Part shown: positions 24,834-33,084 of the stretch, piece after piece
Numbering within the stretch: position 1 is the first letter of the stretch
Layout: every line of letters starts with the position of its first letter
Notes under the pieces: model-generated
Database searches by the model: none
Seen by the model: only the letters and a program-made list of their open reading frames with translations
What the model was told of the DNA's origin: nothing
Source of the DNA: Streptomyces griseus
GTDB lineage: Bacteria > Actinomycetota > Actinomycetes > Streptomycetales > Streptomycetaceae
Assembly (NCBI RefSeq): GCF_900460065.1
Contig: NZ_UAVD01000037.1
Coordinates: 90,343-154,342 of the forward strand
Direction: 5' to 3'
Length of the DNA stretch: 64,000 nt
Program-made: the position numbers and the translations under genes

Positions 24834-26056
24834 TTGTTGCCTCCGTCAGCGTTGAAGTGCGGGTTCTCCCAGACGACCGTGGCGCCCATGCCGAAGCCGA
24901 CGCACATCGTCGTCAGGCCGTAGCGGACCTCGGGCTGCTCCTCGAACTGCCGGGCCAGCTGCGTCATGAGCCGGACACCGGAGGAGGCCAGCGGGTGGCC
25001 GTACGCGATGGCGCCGCCGTACTGGTTGACGCGGGCGTCGTCGTCCGCGATGCCGTAGTGCTCCAGGAAGGCGAGCACCTGCACGGCGAACGCCTCGTTG
25101 ATCTCGAAGAGGCCGATGTCCTCGATGGAGAGGCCGGCCTGGGCCAGCGCCTTCTCGGTCGCCGGGATCGGGCCGTAGCCCATGACCTCCGGCTCGACGC
25201 CCGCGAAGGCGTACGAGACCAGGCGCATCCTGACCGGGAGGCCCAGCTCGCGGGCGACGTCCTCGGCGGCGAGCAGCGAGGCGGTGGCGCCGTCGTTGAG
25301 ACCCGCGGCGTTACCGGCCGTGACCCGGCCGTGGGCGCGGAACGGGGTCTTCAGACCGGCCAGCGACTCCATGGTGGTGCCCGGGCGCATCGGCTCGTCG
25401 GCGGTGACCAGGCCCCAGCCCGTCTCGCCCGCCTCGGCGTTGGTGCGGCGCACCGAGACCGGTACCAGGTCCTGCTGGATCTTGCCGTTGGCGTACGCCT
25501 TGGCGGCCTTCTCCTGCGAACGCACCGCGTACGCGTCGGCACGCTCCTTGGTGATCGTGGGGTAGCGGTCGTGCAGGTTCTCCGCCGTCATGCCCATGAA
25601 GAGGGCGGACTCGTCGACCAGCTTCTCCGACACGAACCGCGGGTTCGGGTCGACGCCCTCGCCCATCGGGTGGCGGCCCATGTGCTCGACGCCACCGGCC
25701 ACGACGACGTCGTACGCGCCGAAGGCGATGGAACCGGCCGTCGAGGTGACGGCGGTCAGCGCGCCCGCGCACATGCGGTCGATCGAGTAGCCGGGGACGG
25801 ACTGCGGCAGACCGGCCAGGATTCCGGCGGTGCGGCCCAGCGTGAGGCCCTGGTCCCCGATCTGCGTGGTCGCGGCGATGGCGACCTCGTCGATCTTCTT
25901 GGGGTCCAGGTCCGGGTTGCGGCGCAGCAGCTCCCGGATGGCCTTCACGACGAGGTCGTCGGCGCGGGTCTCGTGGTAGATGCCCTTGGGGCCCGCTTTG
26001 CCGAACGGGGTGCGGACGCCGTCGACGAAGACGACGTCCCGGATGGTACGAGGCAC
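24830..26056 (-). CDS. Acetyl-CoA C-acyltransferase (thiolase)
   Basis: A 408-residue thiolase that cleaves 3-ketoacyl-CoA in beta-oxidation. Catalytic residues are all visible: the nucleophilic Cys in DRMCAGALTAV near 95, NEAFAVQVL, the His in GHPLASSGVR near 360 and the second Cys in TMCVGFGMG near 390. GTG 26056 is chosen because GGAGGAG lies just upstream; the frame remains open to 26266 without a start signal. It forms a two-gene operon with the multifunctional dehydrogenase. Confidence 0.92.
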   Translation of the reverse strand: MPRTIRDVVFVDGVRTPFGKAGPKGIYHETRADDLVVKAIRELLRRNPDLDPKKIDEVAIAATTQIGDQGLTLGRTAGILAGLPQSVPGYSIDRMCAGALTAVTSTAGSIAFGAYDVVVAGGVEHMGRHPMGEGVDPNPRFVSEKLVDESALFMGMTAENLHDRYPTITKERADAYAVRSQEKAAKAYANGKIQQDLVPVSVRRTNAEAGETGWGLVTADEPMRPGTTMESLAGLKTPFRAHGRVTAGNAAGLNDGATASLLAAEDVARELGLPVRMRLVSYAFAGVEPEVMGYGPIPATEKALAQAGLSIEDIGLFEINEAFAVQVLAFLEHYGIADDDARVNQYGGAIAYGHPLASSGVRLMTQLARQFEEQPEVRYGLTTMCVGFGMGATVVWENPHFNADGGNK

Positions 26057-26298
26057 GGTGGCTCTCCTCCAGGGTGCGGGATGGCACTGCTGCGGGGCGC
26101 GCCACGGGGGCGTGCCGCCTGCCCTCATGCTACTTGCGGGTAACCAGACTGCCCACCCCTCGCGGCCGGAGCGTCGAAGGTCACACCGCCCTGGTGCCCG
26201 GTACAGGCGCCCGTACCCGCCGTACGGTCGAGGAACGGGCTTCGAACCTGGCGCGATTTCGACCATGGGTTCGGTCCCTCGACAGGGTCCGGGGCAGG

Positions 26299-26325
26299 AA
26301 AAACCCCCGGCCGGTGACCGGGGGT
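26299..26325 (-). terminator. Intrinsic terminator of the RNase D gene
   Basis: On the minus strand an ACCCCCGG / CCGGGGGT stem (26303-26310 with 26318-26325) is followed by a short T-run (26303-26299), 18 bp after the RNase D stop. One of the few in the window with a U-tract. Confidence 0.85.
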
Positions 26326-26343
26326 GTCCGCTGCGTCACGGAA

Positions 26344-27615
26344 TCAGGAGGCGTCCAGCGCCCGCACCAGGAGCGGGGCGACCTGCTGGATCTGCCAGTT
26401 CCGCGCCCCGTAGCCGGCGAGGGTGTCCTCCACGGCGCCCGGGGTCGCGTTCTTCGGCGGCTCCCAGCAGACCCGGCGCACGGTGTCCGGGGTGATCAGG
26501 TTCTCCTGGGGCATGTGGAGGCGCTCGGCCAGCTCGGAGACGGCGGTGCGGGCGGCGGAGAGCCGGGCGGCGGCGGCCGGGTCCTTGTCGGCCCAGGAGC
26601 GCGGGGGAGGCGGACCGGCCGGCTGCTGACCGGGCTGCGGAAGGGCCGTCTCGGGCAGTGCCCTGGCCCGATCCACGGCCGCCTGCCACTGCTCCAGCTG
26701 ACGGCGTCCCATGCGGTGGCCGAATCCCGGCAGCGCGGTCAGGGCCGGCACGTCGACCGGCAGCGCGAGCGCGGCCTCGATGATCGCGGCGTCGCCGAGG
26801 ACCTTGCCCGGGGAGACGTCCCGGCGCTGGGCCACCTGGTCACGGGCGGTCCACAGCTCCCGGACGACGGCCATCTGACGGCGCCGGCGCACCTTGTGCA
26901 TACCCGACGTGCGGCGCCAGGGGTCCTTGCGGGGCGGCGCGGGCGGCGCGGAGGCGATGGCGTCGAACTCCTCCCGGGCCCACTCCAGCTTGCCCTGCCG
27001 CTCCAGTTCCTCCTCCAGCTCGTCGCGCAGGTCGATCAGGAGCTCCACGTCGAGCGCGGCGTAGCGCAGCCAGGGCTCGGGCAGCGGGCGGGTGGACCAG
27101 TCGACCGCGGAGTGGCCCTTCTCCAGGGCGTACCCGAGGACGTTCTCCACCATCGCGCCGAGGCCGACGCGCGGGAAGCCCGCGAGCCGTCCGGCCAGTT
27201 CGGTGTCGAACAGCGAGGTGGGGGTCATGCCTATGTCCCGCAGGCACGGCAGGTCCTGGGTCGCCGCGTGCAGGATCCACTCCGTGCCGGACAGCGCGGA
27301 GCCGAGGCCGGAGAGGTCGGGGCAGCCGACCGGGTCGATCAGGGCGCTCCCCGCGCCCTCGCGGCGCAGCTGGACGAGGTAGGCACGCTGCCCGTAGCGG
27401 TATCCCGAGGCGCGCTCGGCGTCGACGGCCACCGGGCCGGTGCCCGCGGCGAAGGCCGCGACCACCTCGGCGAGGGCGTCGTCGGACGTCACCACCGGGG
27501 GAATGCCCTCGCGCGGTTCGAGCAAGGGGATCGGCGCCGGGGCGACGTCGTCCGGGGGGGCGCCCCCGGTGGTTCGCAGTGAAGTGTCTGCTGCGGTCTC
27601 TTGGGCGTCGGTCAC
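26344..27615 (-). CDS. Ribonuclease D-like 3'-5' exoribonuclease with HRDC domain
   Basis: A 423-residue protein. The DEDDy exonuclease domain (residues ~45-215) keeps its acidic residues: VAVDAERASG, LHAATQDLPCL, DTELAGRL and the YAALDVELL (YxxxD) motif. An HRDC helicase-and-RNase-D domain follows around 245-330 (VSPGKVLGDAAIIEAA, ALPGFGHRMG), then a Pro-rich link and a C-terminal helical domain. It should trim structured RNA 3' ends such as tRNA precursors in the cytoplasm. GTG 27615 has no ribosome site and a -10-like TACCCT 6 bp before it, pointing to a leaderless mRNA. Confidence 0.9.
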   Translation of the reverse strand: MTDAQETAADTSLRTTGGAPPDDVAPAPIPLLEPREGIPPVVTSDDALAEVVAAFAAGTGPVAVDAERASGYRYGQRAYLVQLRREGAGSALIDPVGCPDLSGLGSALSGTEWILHAATQDLPCLRDIGMTPTSLFDTELAGRLAGFPRVGLGAMVENVLGYALEKGHSAVDWSTRPLPEPWLRYAALDVELLIDLRDELEEELERQGKLEWAREEFDAIASAPPAPPRKDPWRRTSGMHKVRRRRQMAVVRELWTARDQVAQRRDVSPGKVLGDAAIIEAALALPVDVPALTALPGFGHRMGRRQLEQWQAAVDRARALPETALPQPGQQPAGPPPPRSWADKDPAAAARLSAARTAVSELAERLHMPQENLITPDTVRRVCWEPPKNATPGAVEDTLAGYGARNWQIQQVAPLLVRALDAS

Positions 27616-27621
27616 GTGTCA

Positions 27622-27627
27622 AGGGTA
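27622..27627 (-). promoter_or_regulatory. Probable -10 element of a leaderless RNase D transcript
   Basis: On the minus strand TACCCT ends 6 bp before the GTG start at 27615 and no Shine-Dalgarno is present. Confidence 0.4.
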
Positions 27628-27643
27628 TCTGTGTATGCACGGA

Positions 27644-27673
27644 GCCCGTCGACGGAACGTTCCGTCGACGGGC
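27644..27673. terminator. 30-bp perfect palindrome between the response regulator and RNase D genes
   Basis: gcccgtcgacggaac at 27644-27658 is followed directly by its complement to 27673. It lies 57 bp after the response regulator stop and just upstream of the RNase D promoter, and could end the former transcript. A protein-binding palindrome is the alternative. Confidence 0.6.
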
Positions 27674-27729
27674 GGCCATGCGCGTATTCCAGCCGGAGGC
27701 GCATCGGTGCACGTCCCGGCGGGGTGCGG

Positions 27730-28392
27730 TCAGTGGATGATGCCCGTCCGCAGGGCGACCGCGACCATTCCGGCACGGTCTCCGGTGCCGAGCTTGCGGG
27801 CGATGCGGGCGAGGTGCGACTTGACGGTCAGGGCGGAGAGGCCCATCGAGACGCCGATGGCCTTGTTGGACTGGCCTTCGGCGACCAGGCGGAGCACCTC
27901 CACTTCGCGTCCGGACAGTTCGCGGTAGCCGCCCGGGTGGCTCGGGGAACCGGGGGGCCTGCGGTGCATACGGGCCGCGTTGGCGCCGATGGGGGCGACG
28001 CCGGGGCGGGTGGGGTGGCCGATGTTGGTTCGGGTGCCGGTGACGACGTAGCCCTTCACGCCGCCCGCGAGGGCGTTGCGAACGGCGCCGATGTCGTCGG
28101 CGGCGGAGAGGGCGAGACCGTTGGGCCAGCCGGCGGCGCGGGTCTCGGACAGCAGGGTCAGCCCGGAACCGTCGGGCAGGTGGACGTCGGCAATGCAGAT
28201 GTCGCGCGGGTTGCCGACGCGGGGGCGTGCCTCCGCGATGGACGACGCTTCGATGACGTCACGTACTCCGAGGGCCCACAGATGGCGGGTGACGGTGGAA
28301 CGGACGCGCGGGTCGGCCACGACGACCATGGCCGTCGGCTTGTTCGGGCGGTAGGCGACCAGGCTTGCGGGCTGCTCAAGGAGAACGGACAC
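27730..28392 (-). CDS. Orphan LuxR-family response regulator
   Basis: A 220-residue transcription factor. The N-terminal receiver-like domain (residues ~20-120) keeps the phospho-acceptor Asp in CIADVHLPDGSG, the Ser in LALSAADD and the Lys in GGVKGYVV, but the acidic pair at the first strand is reduced to VVADPRVR. A ~25-residue link leads to a complete LuxR DNA-binding domain (LSGREVEVLRLVAEGQSNKAIG, TVKSHLARIARKLG). There is no sensor kinase nearby. GTG 28392 has AGGAGG upstream. Such orphan regulators may work without phosphorylation. A ~140-bp region of lower GC upstream (28440-28600) probably carries its promoter. Confidence 0.88.
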   Translation of the reverse strand: MSVLLEQPASLVAYRPNKPTAMVVVADPRVRSTVTRHLWALGVRDVIEASSIAEARPRVGNPRDICIADVHLPDGSGLTLLSETRAAGWPNGLALSAADDIGAVRNALAGGVKGYVVTGTRTNIGHPTRPGVAPIGANAARMHRRPPGSPSHPGGYRELSGREVEVLRLVAEGQSNKAIGVSMGLSALTVKSHLARIARKLGTGDRAGMVAVALRTGIIH

Positions 28393-28603
28393 CAGGCCTC
28401 CTGGGGGAGTGGCGGGACGGGCCGGCTCGGGGGGTGAAGCCGGGGGCGAACCGTGCTTGAAGGGTCATTGACCTCTTCGGCAGCGGACCCGTCCTCCTTT
28501 AGGGGAAGATCGCGATTTGGTGAGTAACAATTCGGGCAAATAGGACGCGCGATCGATTGTACGAAAAGAGCGTCGGTACGTGTGCGAAACGGGTGACGGA
28601 GTG

Positions 28604-29263
28604 TTACGAAACCTGGGGCCCGCGCCGTTGCGGCAGCGTCACCACCGCCGCGTCCGCCGGATCCGACGGCGGCAGACCCGCGATCTGGCACAGCAGATCG
28701 CCCCAGGCCATCAGGTGCGACGCCGTGTCCGGCACACCCCCGCGCGACTCCCTCGGCGTCCATGAGGCCCGGATCTCGATCTGCGTCGCCGGACGGCGCG
28801 TGGACAGCGCGCCGAAGTAGTGCGATCCGGCGCGCGTCACCGTCCCCCCGGCCTCTCCGTACGAGAGGCCCCGCGCGTCCAGCGCGCCGGTCAGCCAGGA
28901 CCAGCACACCTCCGGGAGCAGCGGGTCCGCCGCCATCTCCGGCTCCAGCTCCGCCCGGACCAGGGTCACCAGCCGGAACGCGCCCTGCCAGGCGTCGTGC
29001 CCCGACGGATCGTGCAGCAGGACCAGCCTGCCGTCCGCGAGATCGTCCTCACCGTCCACCACCGCCGCCTCCATGGCGTACGCGTGCGGAGCGAGCCGCT
29101 GGGGCGGCCGGGTCACCTCCACCTCCAGCTCCGGGCGGAGTCGGGCCGAGCGCAGCGCGTCGACCGCCGCCAGGAACGCGGGCGGCACGGAAGGGCCCTC
29201 CGCGCGGTCCTCGCTGTCAACGCCGTCGGAATGATCGGAAAATTGTCCCTGAGCCGGAGCCAT
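28604..29263 (-). CDS. DUF3000 family protein
   Basis: A 219-residue actinobacterial conserved protein of unknown function. Recognisable family segments are PPAFLAAVDALRSA, LAPHAYAMEA, GRLVLLHDPSGHDAWQGAFRLV and CWSWLTGAL. It looks like a soluble alpha/beta protein without catalytic motif. The gene is divergent from hemE with only 92 bp between the starts, the arrangement usual in Streptomyces. ATG 29263 has no ribosome site and a TACTCT -10-like element 7 bp upstream. Confidence 0.85.
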   Translation of the reverse strand: MAPAQGQFSDHSDGVDSEDRAEGPSVPPAFLAAVDALRSARLRPELEVEVTRPPQRLAPHAYAMEAAVVDGEDDLADGRLVLLHDPSGHDAWQGAFRLVTLVRAELEPEMAADPLLPEVCWSWLTGALDARGLSYGEAGGTVTRAGSHYFGALSTRRPATQIEIRASWTPRESRGGVPDTASHLMAWGDLLCQIAGLPPSDPADAAVVTLPQRRGPQVS

Positions 29264-29270
29264 GCGGGGA

Positions 29271-29276
29271 AGAGTA
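29271..29276 (-). promoter_or_regulatory. Probable -10 element of a leaderless DUF3000 transcript
   Basis: On the minus strand TACTCT lies 7 bp before ATG 29263, with no Shine-Dalgarno, in the short divergent region shared with hemE. Confidence 0.45.
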
Positions 29277-29355
29277 GGCGGAAGCCGGGCCCCGCGCAGG
29301 GAGAGACACCCGTGCGGGGCCGGGCTCCTTCGGCGCGCGTGCGAAGATTCTGTGC

Positions 29356-30453
29356 GTGAGTGCCAACGACAGCCCTTCGGGCCAGCAGACGACGACCTCC
29401 GCCAGCCTCGACGCGGTCCGCCACGCCACCCACGACTCGGCGTTCCTCCGGGCCTGCCGCCGCGAACCCGTCCCCCACACGCCGGTCTGGTTCATGCGCC
29501 AGGCGGGGCGCTCGCTGCCCGAGTACCTCAAGGTCCGCGAGGGCATCGCGATGCTCGACTCCTGCATGATGCCGGAGCTGGTCGCCGAGATCACCCTCCA
29601 GCCCGTACGCCGCCACAAGGTCGACGCCGCGATCTACTTCAGCGACATCGTCGTCCCCTTGAAGGCCATCGGCATCGACCTCGACATCAAGCCCGGCGTC
29701 GGCCCCGTCATCGCCGAGCCGATCCGCACCCGCGCCGACCTCGCCCGGCTGCGCGATCTCACCCCCGAGGACGTCCCGTACGTCACCGAGGCCATCGGGA
29801 TGCTCACCGCGGAGCTGGGCGCCACCCCGCTCATCGGCTTCGCCGGGGCCCCCTTCACGCTGGCCAGCTACCTCGTCGAGGGCGGCCCCTCGCGCAACCA
29901 CGAGCGCACCAAGGCCATGATGTACGGCGACCCGCAGCTCTGGGCCGACCTCGTCGACCGGCTCGCCGAGATCACCGGCGCCTTCCTCAAGGTGCAGATC
30001 GAGGCCGGAGCCTCCGCCGTCCAGCTGTTCGACTCCTGGGTCGGGGCACTGGCCCCCGCCGACTACCGCCGCGCCGTCCTGCCCGCCTCCGCGAAGGTCT
30101 TCGACGCCGTCGCCCCCTACGGCGTCCCCCGCATCCACTTCGGCGTCGGCACCGGCGAGCTGCTCGGCCTGATGGGCGAGGCCGGCGCGGACGTCGTCGG
30201 CGTCGACTGGCGCGTCCCGCTGAACGAGGCCGCCCGCCGCGTCGGCCCCGGCAAGGCGCTCCAGGGCAACCTCGACCCGGCGGTGCTGTTCGCCCCGACC
30301 CCGGCCGTCGAGGAGAAGACCCGCGAGGTGCTGGACGCCGCTGCGGGACTGGAGGGCCACATCTTCAACCTGGGCCACGGCGTCATGCCGAACATGGACC
30401 CCGACGCGCTCACCCGCCTCGTGGGGTACGTCCACGAGCAGACCGCGCGCTGA
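29356..30453 (+). CDS. hemE: Uroporphyrinogen III decarboxylase
   Basis: A 365-residue enzyme that removes four carboxyl groups from uroporphyrinogen III to give coproporphyrinogen III in haem synthesis. The signatures are complete: VWFMRQAGRSLPEY near 36-49, the catalytic Asp in IYFSDIVVP, FAGAPFTLASYLVEGG, FDSWVGAL and the C-terminal His in FNLGHGV. The GTG at 29356 lacks a ribosome site, so a leaderless mRNA is possible; the ~15-residue Ser/Thr-rich extension at the N terminus is usual in Streptomyces. It belongs with hemG/hemY and hemQ 2.6 kb downstream. Confidence 0.95.
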   Translation: MSANDSPSGQQTTTSASLDAVRHATHDSAFLRACRREPVPHTPVWFMRQAGRSLPEYLKVREGIAMLDSCMMPELVAEITLQPVRRHKVDAAIYFSDIVVPLKAIGIDLDIKPGVGPVIAEPIRTRADLARLRDLTPEDVPYVTEAIGMLTAELGATPLIGFAGAPFTLASYLVEGGPSRNHERTKAMMYGDPQLWADLVDRLAEITGAFLKVQIEAGASAVQLFDSWVGALAPADYRRAVLPASAKVFDAVAPYGVPRIHFGVGTGELLGLMGEAGADVVGVDWRVPLNEAARRVGPGKALQGNLDPAVLFAPTPAVEEKTREVLDAAAGLEGHIFNLGHGVMPNMDPDALTRLVGYVHEQTAR

Positions 30454-30458
30454 ACCGC

Positions 30459-30492
30459 ACGGCGCCCGGGGCCGGCCGGCCCCGGGCGCCGT
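30459..30492. terminator. 34-bp palindromic terminator between hemE and the flavoprotein gene
   Basis: A perfect palindrome (acggcgcccggggccgg followed by its complement) begins 5 bp after the hemE stop and ends 2 bp from the stop of the convergent gene, so it serves both. Confidence 0.85.
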
Positions 30493-30494
30493 CC

Positions 30495-31883
30495 TCAGCC
30501 CCCCGCGCCCCGCACCGCCGCCACCGCCTTGCGGGCGGCGACCAGCACCGGGTCCCAGACCGGTGAGAACGGCGGGGCGTACCCCAGGTCGAGCGCCGTC
30601 ATCTGCTCGACCGTCATTCCGGCCGTCAGCGCGACAGCCGCCACGTCCACCCGCTTCGCCGCTCCGTCCCGGCCGACGATCTGGACCCCGAGCAGCCGGC
30701 CCGTGCGCAGTTCCGCGATCATCTTCACCGTCATCGGCTTCGCGCCCGGGTAGTAGCCCGCCCGCCCCGTCGACTCGACGGTCGCCGTGACATAGCGCAG
30801 CCCGACCGCGCGGGCGTCCTTCTCCCGCAGCCCGGTCCGGGCGATCTCCAGGTCGCAGACCTTGCTCACGGCCGTACCGACCACGCCCGGGAACGTGCCG
30901 TAGCCGCCCCCGACGTTGGAACCGATCACCTGGCCGTGCTTGTTGGCATGGGTGCCCAGGGCGATGTGCCGGGTGCGGCCCGCCACCAGGTCCTGGACCT
31001 CCACGCAGTCGCCGCCCGCCCAGATGTCCTCGTGGCCCACCACCCGCATCGCCAGGTCCGTGAGCAGCCCGCCGTGCGGGCCCACCGGCAGCCCCGCCTC
31101 ACGCGCGAGCGCCGTCTCCGGCTCCACGCCGATGCCGAGGACCACCACGTCCGCCGGATACGTCCCCGCGTCCGTGGCCACCTCGCTCACCCGCCCGTCC
31201 GGACCGGTCAGGATCTTGGTGACGGCCGCCCCGTTGACCGTGGTGATGCCCAGCCCGTCCATCGCCTCGTGGACGAGCCGCCCCATGTCCGGATCGAGCG
31301 TCGCCATCGGCTGCTCGCCCCGGTTGAGGACGGTCACCTCGAAGCCCCGCGTGAGCATCGCCTCGGCCATCTCGACGCCGATGTACCCCGCGCCCACCAC
31401 GACCGCCCGGCGGTTCTCCTTCGCGCCCAGGCCGTCCAGCGAGTCCAGGAGCGCCTGCCCGTCGTCCAGGGTCTGCACCCCGTGCACCCCGGCCGCGTCC
31501 ATGCCGGGCAGGGCCGGGCGCACCGGACGGGCCCCGGTGGCGATCACCAGCTTGTCGTAGCCCGTCCAGTACGTCTCCCCGCTCTCCCGGTCCAGGGCCT
31601 TCACCCGCCGCCCCGGCACGTCGAGTTCCGTCACCTCGGTCCGCATCCGCAGATCGATGTCCCGCTCCCGGTGTTCCTCGGGGGTGCGGGCGATCAGGTC
31701 GTCGCGCGCCTCGACGTCGCCGCTCACCCAGTACGGGATGCCGCAGGCGGAGTACGAGGTGAAGTGCCCGCGCTCGAAGGCGACGATCTCCAGCGCATCC
31801 GGTCCCTTCAGCCTGCGGGCCTGTGACGCGGCGGACATGCCCGCCGCGTCACCGCCGATGACCACCAGTCGCTCCGCTGCCAT
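30495..31883 (-). CDS. FAD/NAD(P)-dependent oxidoreductase, CoA-disulfide-reductase type
   Basis: A 462-residue flavoprotein of the pyridine nucleotide-disulfide family. The FAD-binding start is VVIGGDAAGMSAASQA, the single redox Cys lies in SYSACGIPYWVSG near residue 45 as in CoA-disulfide reductase and NADH oxidase, the NAD(P) site is VVVGAGYIGVEMAEAM near 155, and the second FAD segment is IWAGGDCVEV near 280. A C-terminal dimerisation domain is present. It probably reduces CoA disulfide or a related persulfide, or oxidises NADH. Start ATG 31883 has GGAAGGGA upstream. Exact substrate unknown. Confidence 0.87.
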   Translation of the reverse strand: MAAERLVVIGGDAAGMSAASQARRLKGPDALEIVAFERGHFTSYSACGIPYWVSGDVEARDDLIARTPEEHRERDIDLRMRTEVTELDVPGRRVKALDRESGETYWTGYDKLVIATGARPVRPALPGMDAAGVHGVQTLDDGQALLDSLDGLGAKENRRAVVVGAGYIGVEMAEAMLTRGFEVTVLNRGEQPMATLDPDMGRLVHEAMDGLGITTVNGAAVTKILTGPDGRVSEVATDAGTYPADVVVLGIGVEPETALAREAGLPVGPHGGLLTDLAMRVVGHEDIWAGGDCVEVQDLVAGRTRHIALGTHANKHGQVIGSNVGGGYGTFPGVVGTAVSKVCDLEIARTGLREKDARAVGLRYVTATVESTGRAGYYPGAKPMTVKMIAELRTGRLLGVQIVGRDGAAKRVDVAAVALTAGMTVEQMTALDLGYAPPFSPVWDPVLVAARKAVAAVRGAGG

Positions 31884-31950
31884 GCCGGGTCCCTTCCGCC
31901 GGTTCGCCGCATCGGCGAGTCCAGGCCCCACGCTACGACGCCGCAGCGGA

Positions 31951-32958
31951 TCAGTGGGCCGAGGCCCCGTCCTTCCCGGTCGCGGGCGCCGTGACCGCCG
32001 GAACGGTCCCGCGGGCCGCCCGCCGGGCGCGCAGCACCCGCCGGACCAGCAGCGCCAGCAGGGCGGCGGTGAGCAGGAACGGGAACGCGGCCCCGAACGC
32101 CACCGCGATCCACCGCAGCATCGTCACGAACGCGTCCCAGCCGCCGCCCAGCGCGTCCAGGAACCCGGGGTCCTCCTCCCGCCCGTCGGCGTCCGGTGCG
32201 TCCGGCGGCGTCAGGTCCACAGTGATCGTCGCCAGCGAGGTGCGGTCCTTCAGACTCGACTGCTGGGCGAGCAGCGACTCCAGGTCGGACTGACGGCTGC
32301 TCAGCTCGCCCTCCAGGGCGACCACGTCACTGATCTTCTCCGCCCGGTCCATCAGCTCCCGTACCCGGGCCACGCTCGCGCGCTGCGTGGCTGTCCGGCT
32401 TTCCACGTCGACCACCTGGTCGGTGACGTCCTTCGCGTTCGAGGTGCGCGACAGCAGCTTCCCGGAACCGGCCAGCTCCCGCAGCACCTCCTGGAAGCGG
32501 TCCTGCGGCACCCGCAGCACCAGGTGCGACGTCTCGTAGGTGTCGTCGAGCCGCTCGGTGTTCTCCGTCGCCACCAGGCCGCCCGCGCCCTCCGCGACGG
32601 CGCGCGCGGCGGCCACCGCCTTCGGCACGCTCCTCACCTCGACGGAGAGCGCGGCGGTACGGATGACGTGGGTGGCCGCCGTCCCCGGCTTCGGCGCCGC
32701 CTTCGACCCGGACGGCTTCCCGTCCGCCCGCTCCCGGGCCGACGACGCGGCCCCGCCCTCGTCCGCGCCGGCCCCGTCCGGACCGTCCGCGAACCCCTCG
32801 CGCGGCGCGGCCTTCCCGTCCGCCGCCTTCTCGTTGCCGCCCGACACATCGCTGGACGCCCCGCAGCCCCCGACGGCGAGCACCAGGCCGAGCACCCCGG
32901 CCACGAGCACGGCCCGCCCACGGGCCGAGGATCGATCGGTTCCGCTGTTCCGTTCCAT
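31951..32958 (-). CDS. DUF4349 domain lipoprotein
   Basis: A 335-residue membrane-attached protein. The N terminus is a lipoprotein signal peptide ending in the lipobox LAVGGCG near residue 32. A Ser/Ala/Gly/Lys-rich linker follows, then the DUF4349 domain from VIRTAALSVEVRSV (about 100) to DLTPPDAPD (about 255) with a central coiled coil (RVRELMDRAEKISDVVALEGEL), then a transmembrane helix near 290-310 and a basic cytoplasmic tail. A similar arrangement occurs in widespread cell-envelope proteins of unknown function. ATG 32958 has GGGGGGA upstream. It is divergent from hemG/hemY. Confidence 0.85.
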   Translation of the reverse strand: MERNSGTDRSSARGRAVLVAGVLGLVLAVGGCGASSDVSGGNEKAADGKAAPREGFADGPDGAGADEGGAASSARERADGKPSGSKAAPKPGTAATHVIRTAALSVEVRSVPKAVAAARAVAEGAGGLVATENTERLDDTYETSHLVLRVPQDRFQEVLRELAGSGKLLSRTSNAKDVTDQVVDVESRTATQRASVARVRELMDRAEKISDVVALEGELSSRQSDLESLLAQQSSLKDRTSLATITVDLTPPDAPDADGREEDPGFLDALGGGWDAFVTMLRWIAVAFGAAFPFLLTAALLALLVRRVLRARRAARGTVPAVTAPATGKDGASAH

Positions 32959-33084
32959 AACTGGTCCCCCCAGGAAGGTGGTTGATCGTGCCGGTTCGAC
33001 GCGGCCGCTCCACGGCCGGTTGCCGGCGGCTGGTTTCGAAGTGGTCACGGTCGGGACGCGGAGCGGGTTTGAGAGAGTGGACCC

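Noticed and set aside
26100..26300. tRNA-like stretch with a cttcgaacc segment upstream of the thiolase gene
   Set aside because: No acceptor or anticodon stem could be built around it.
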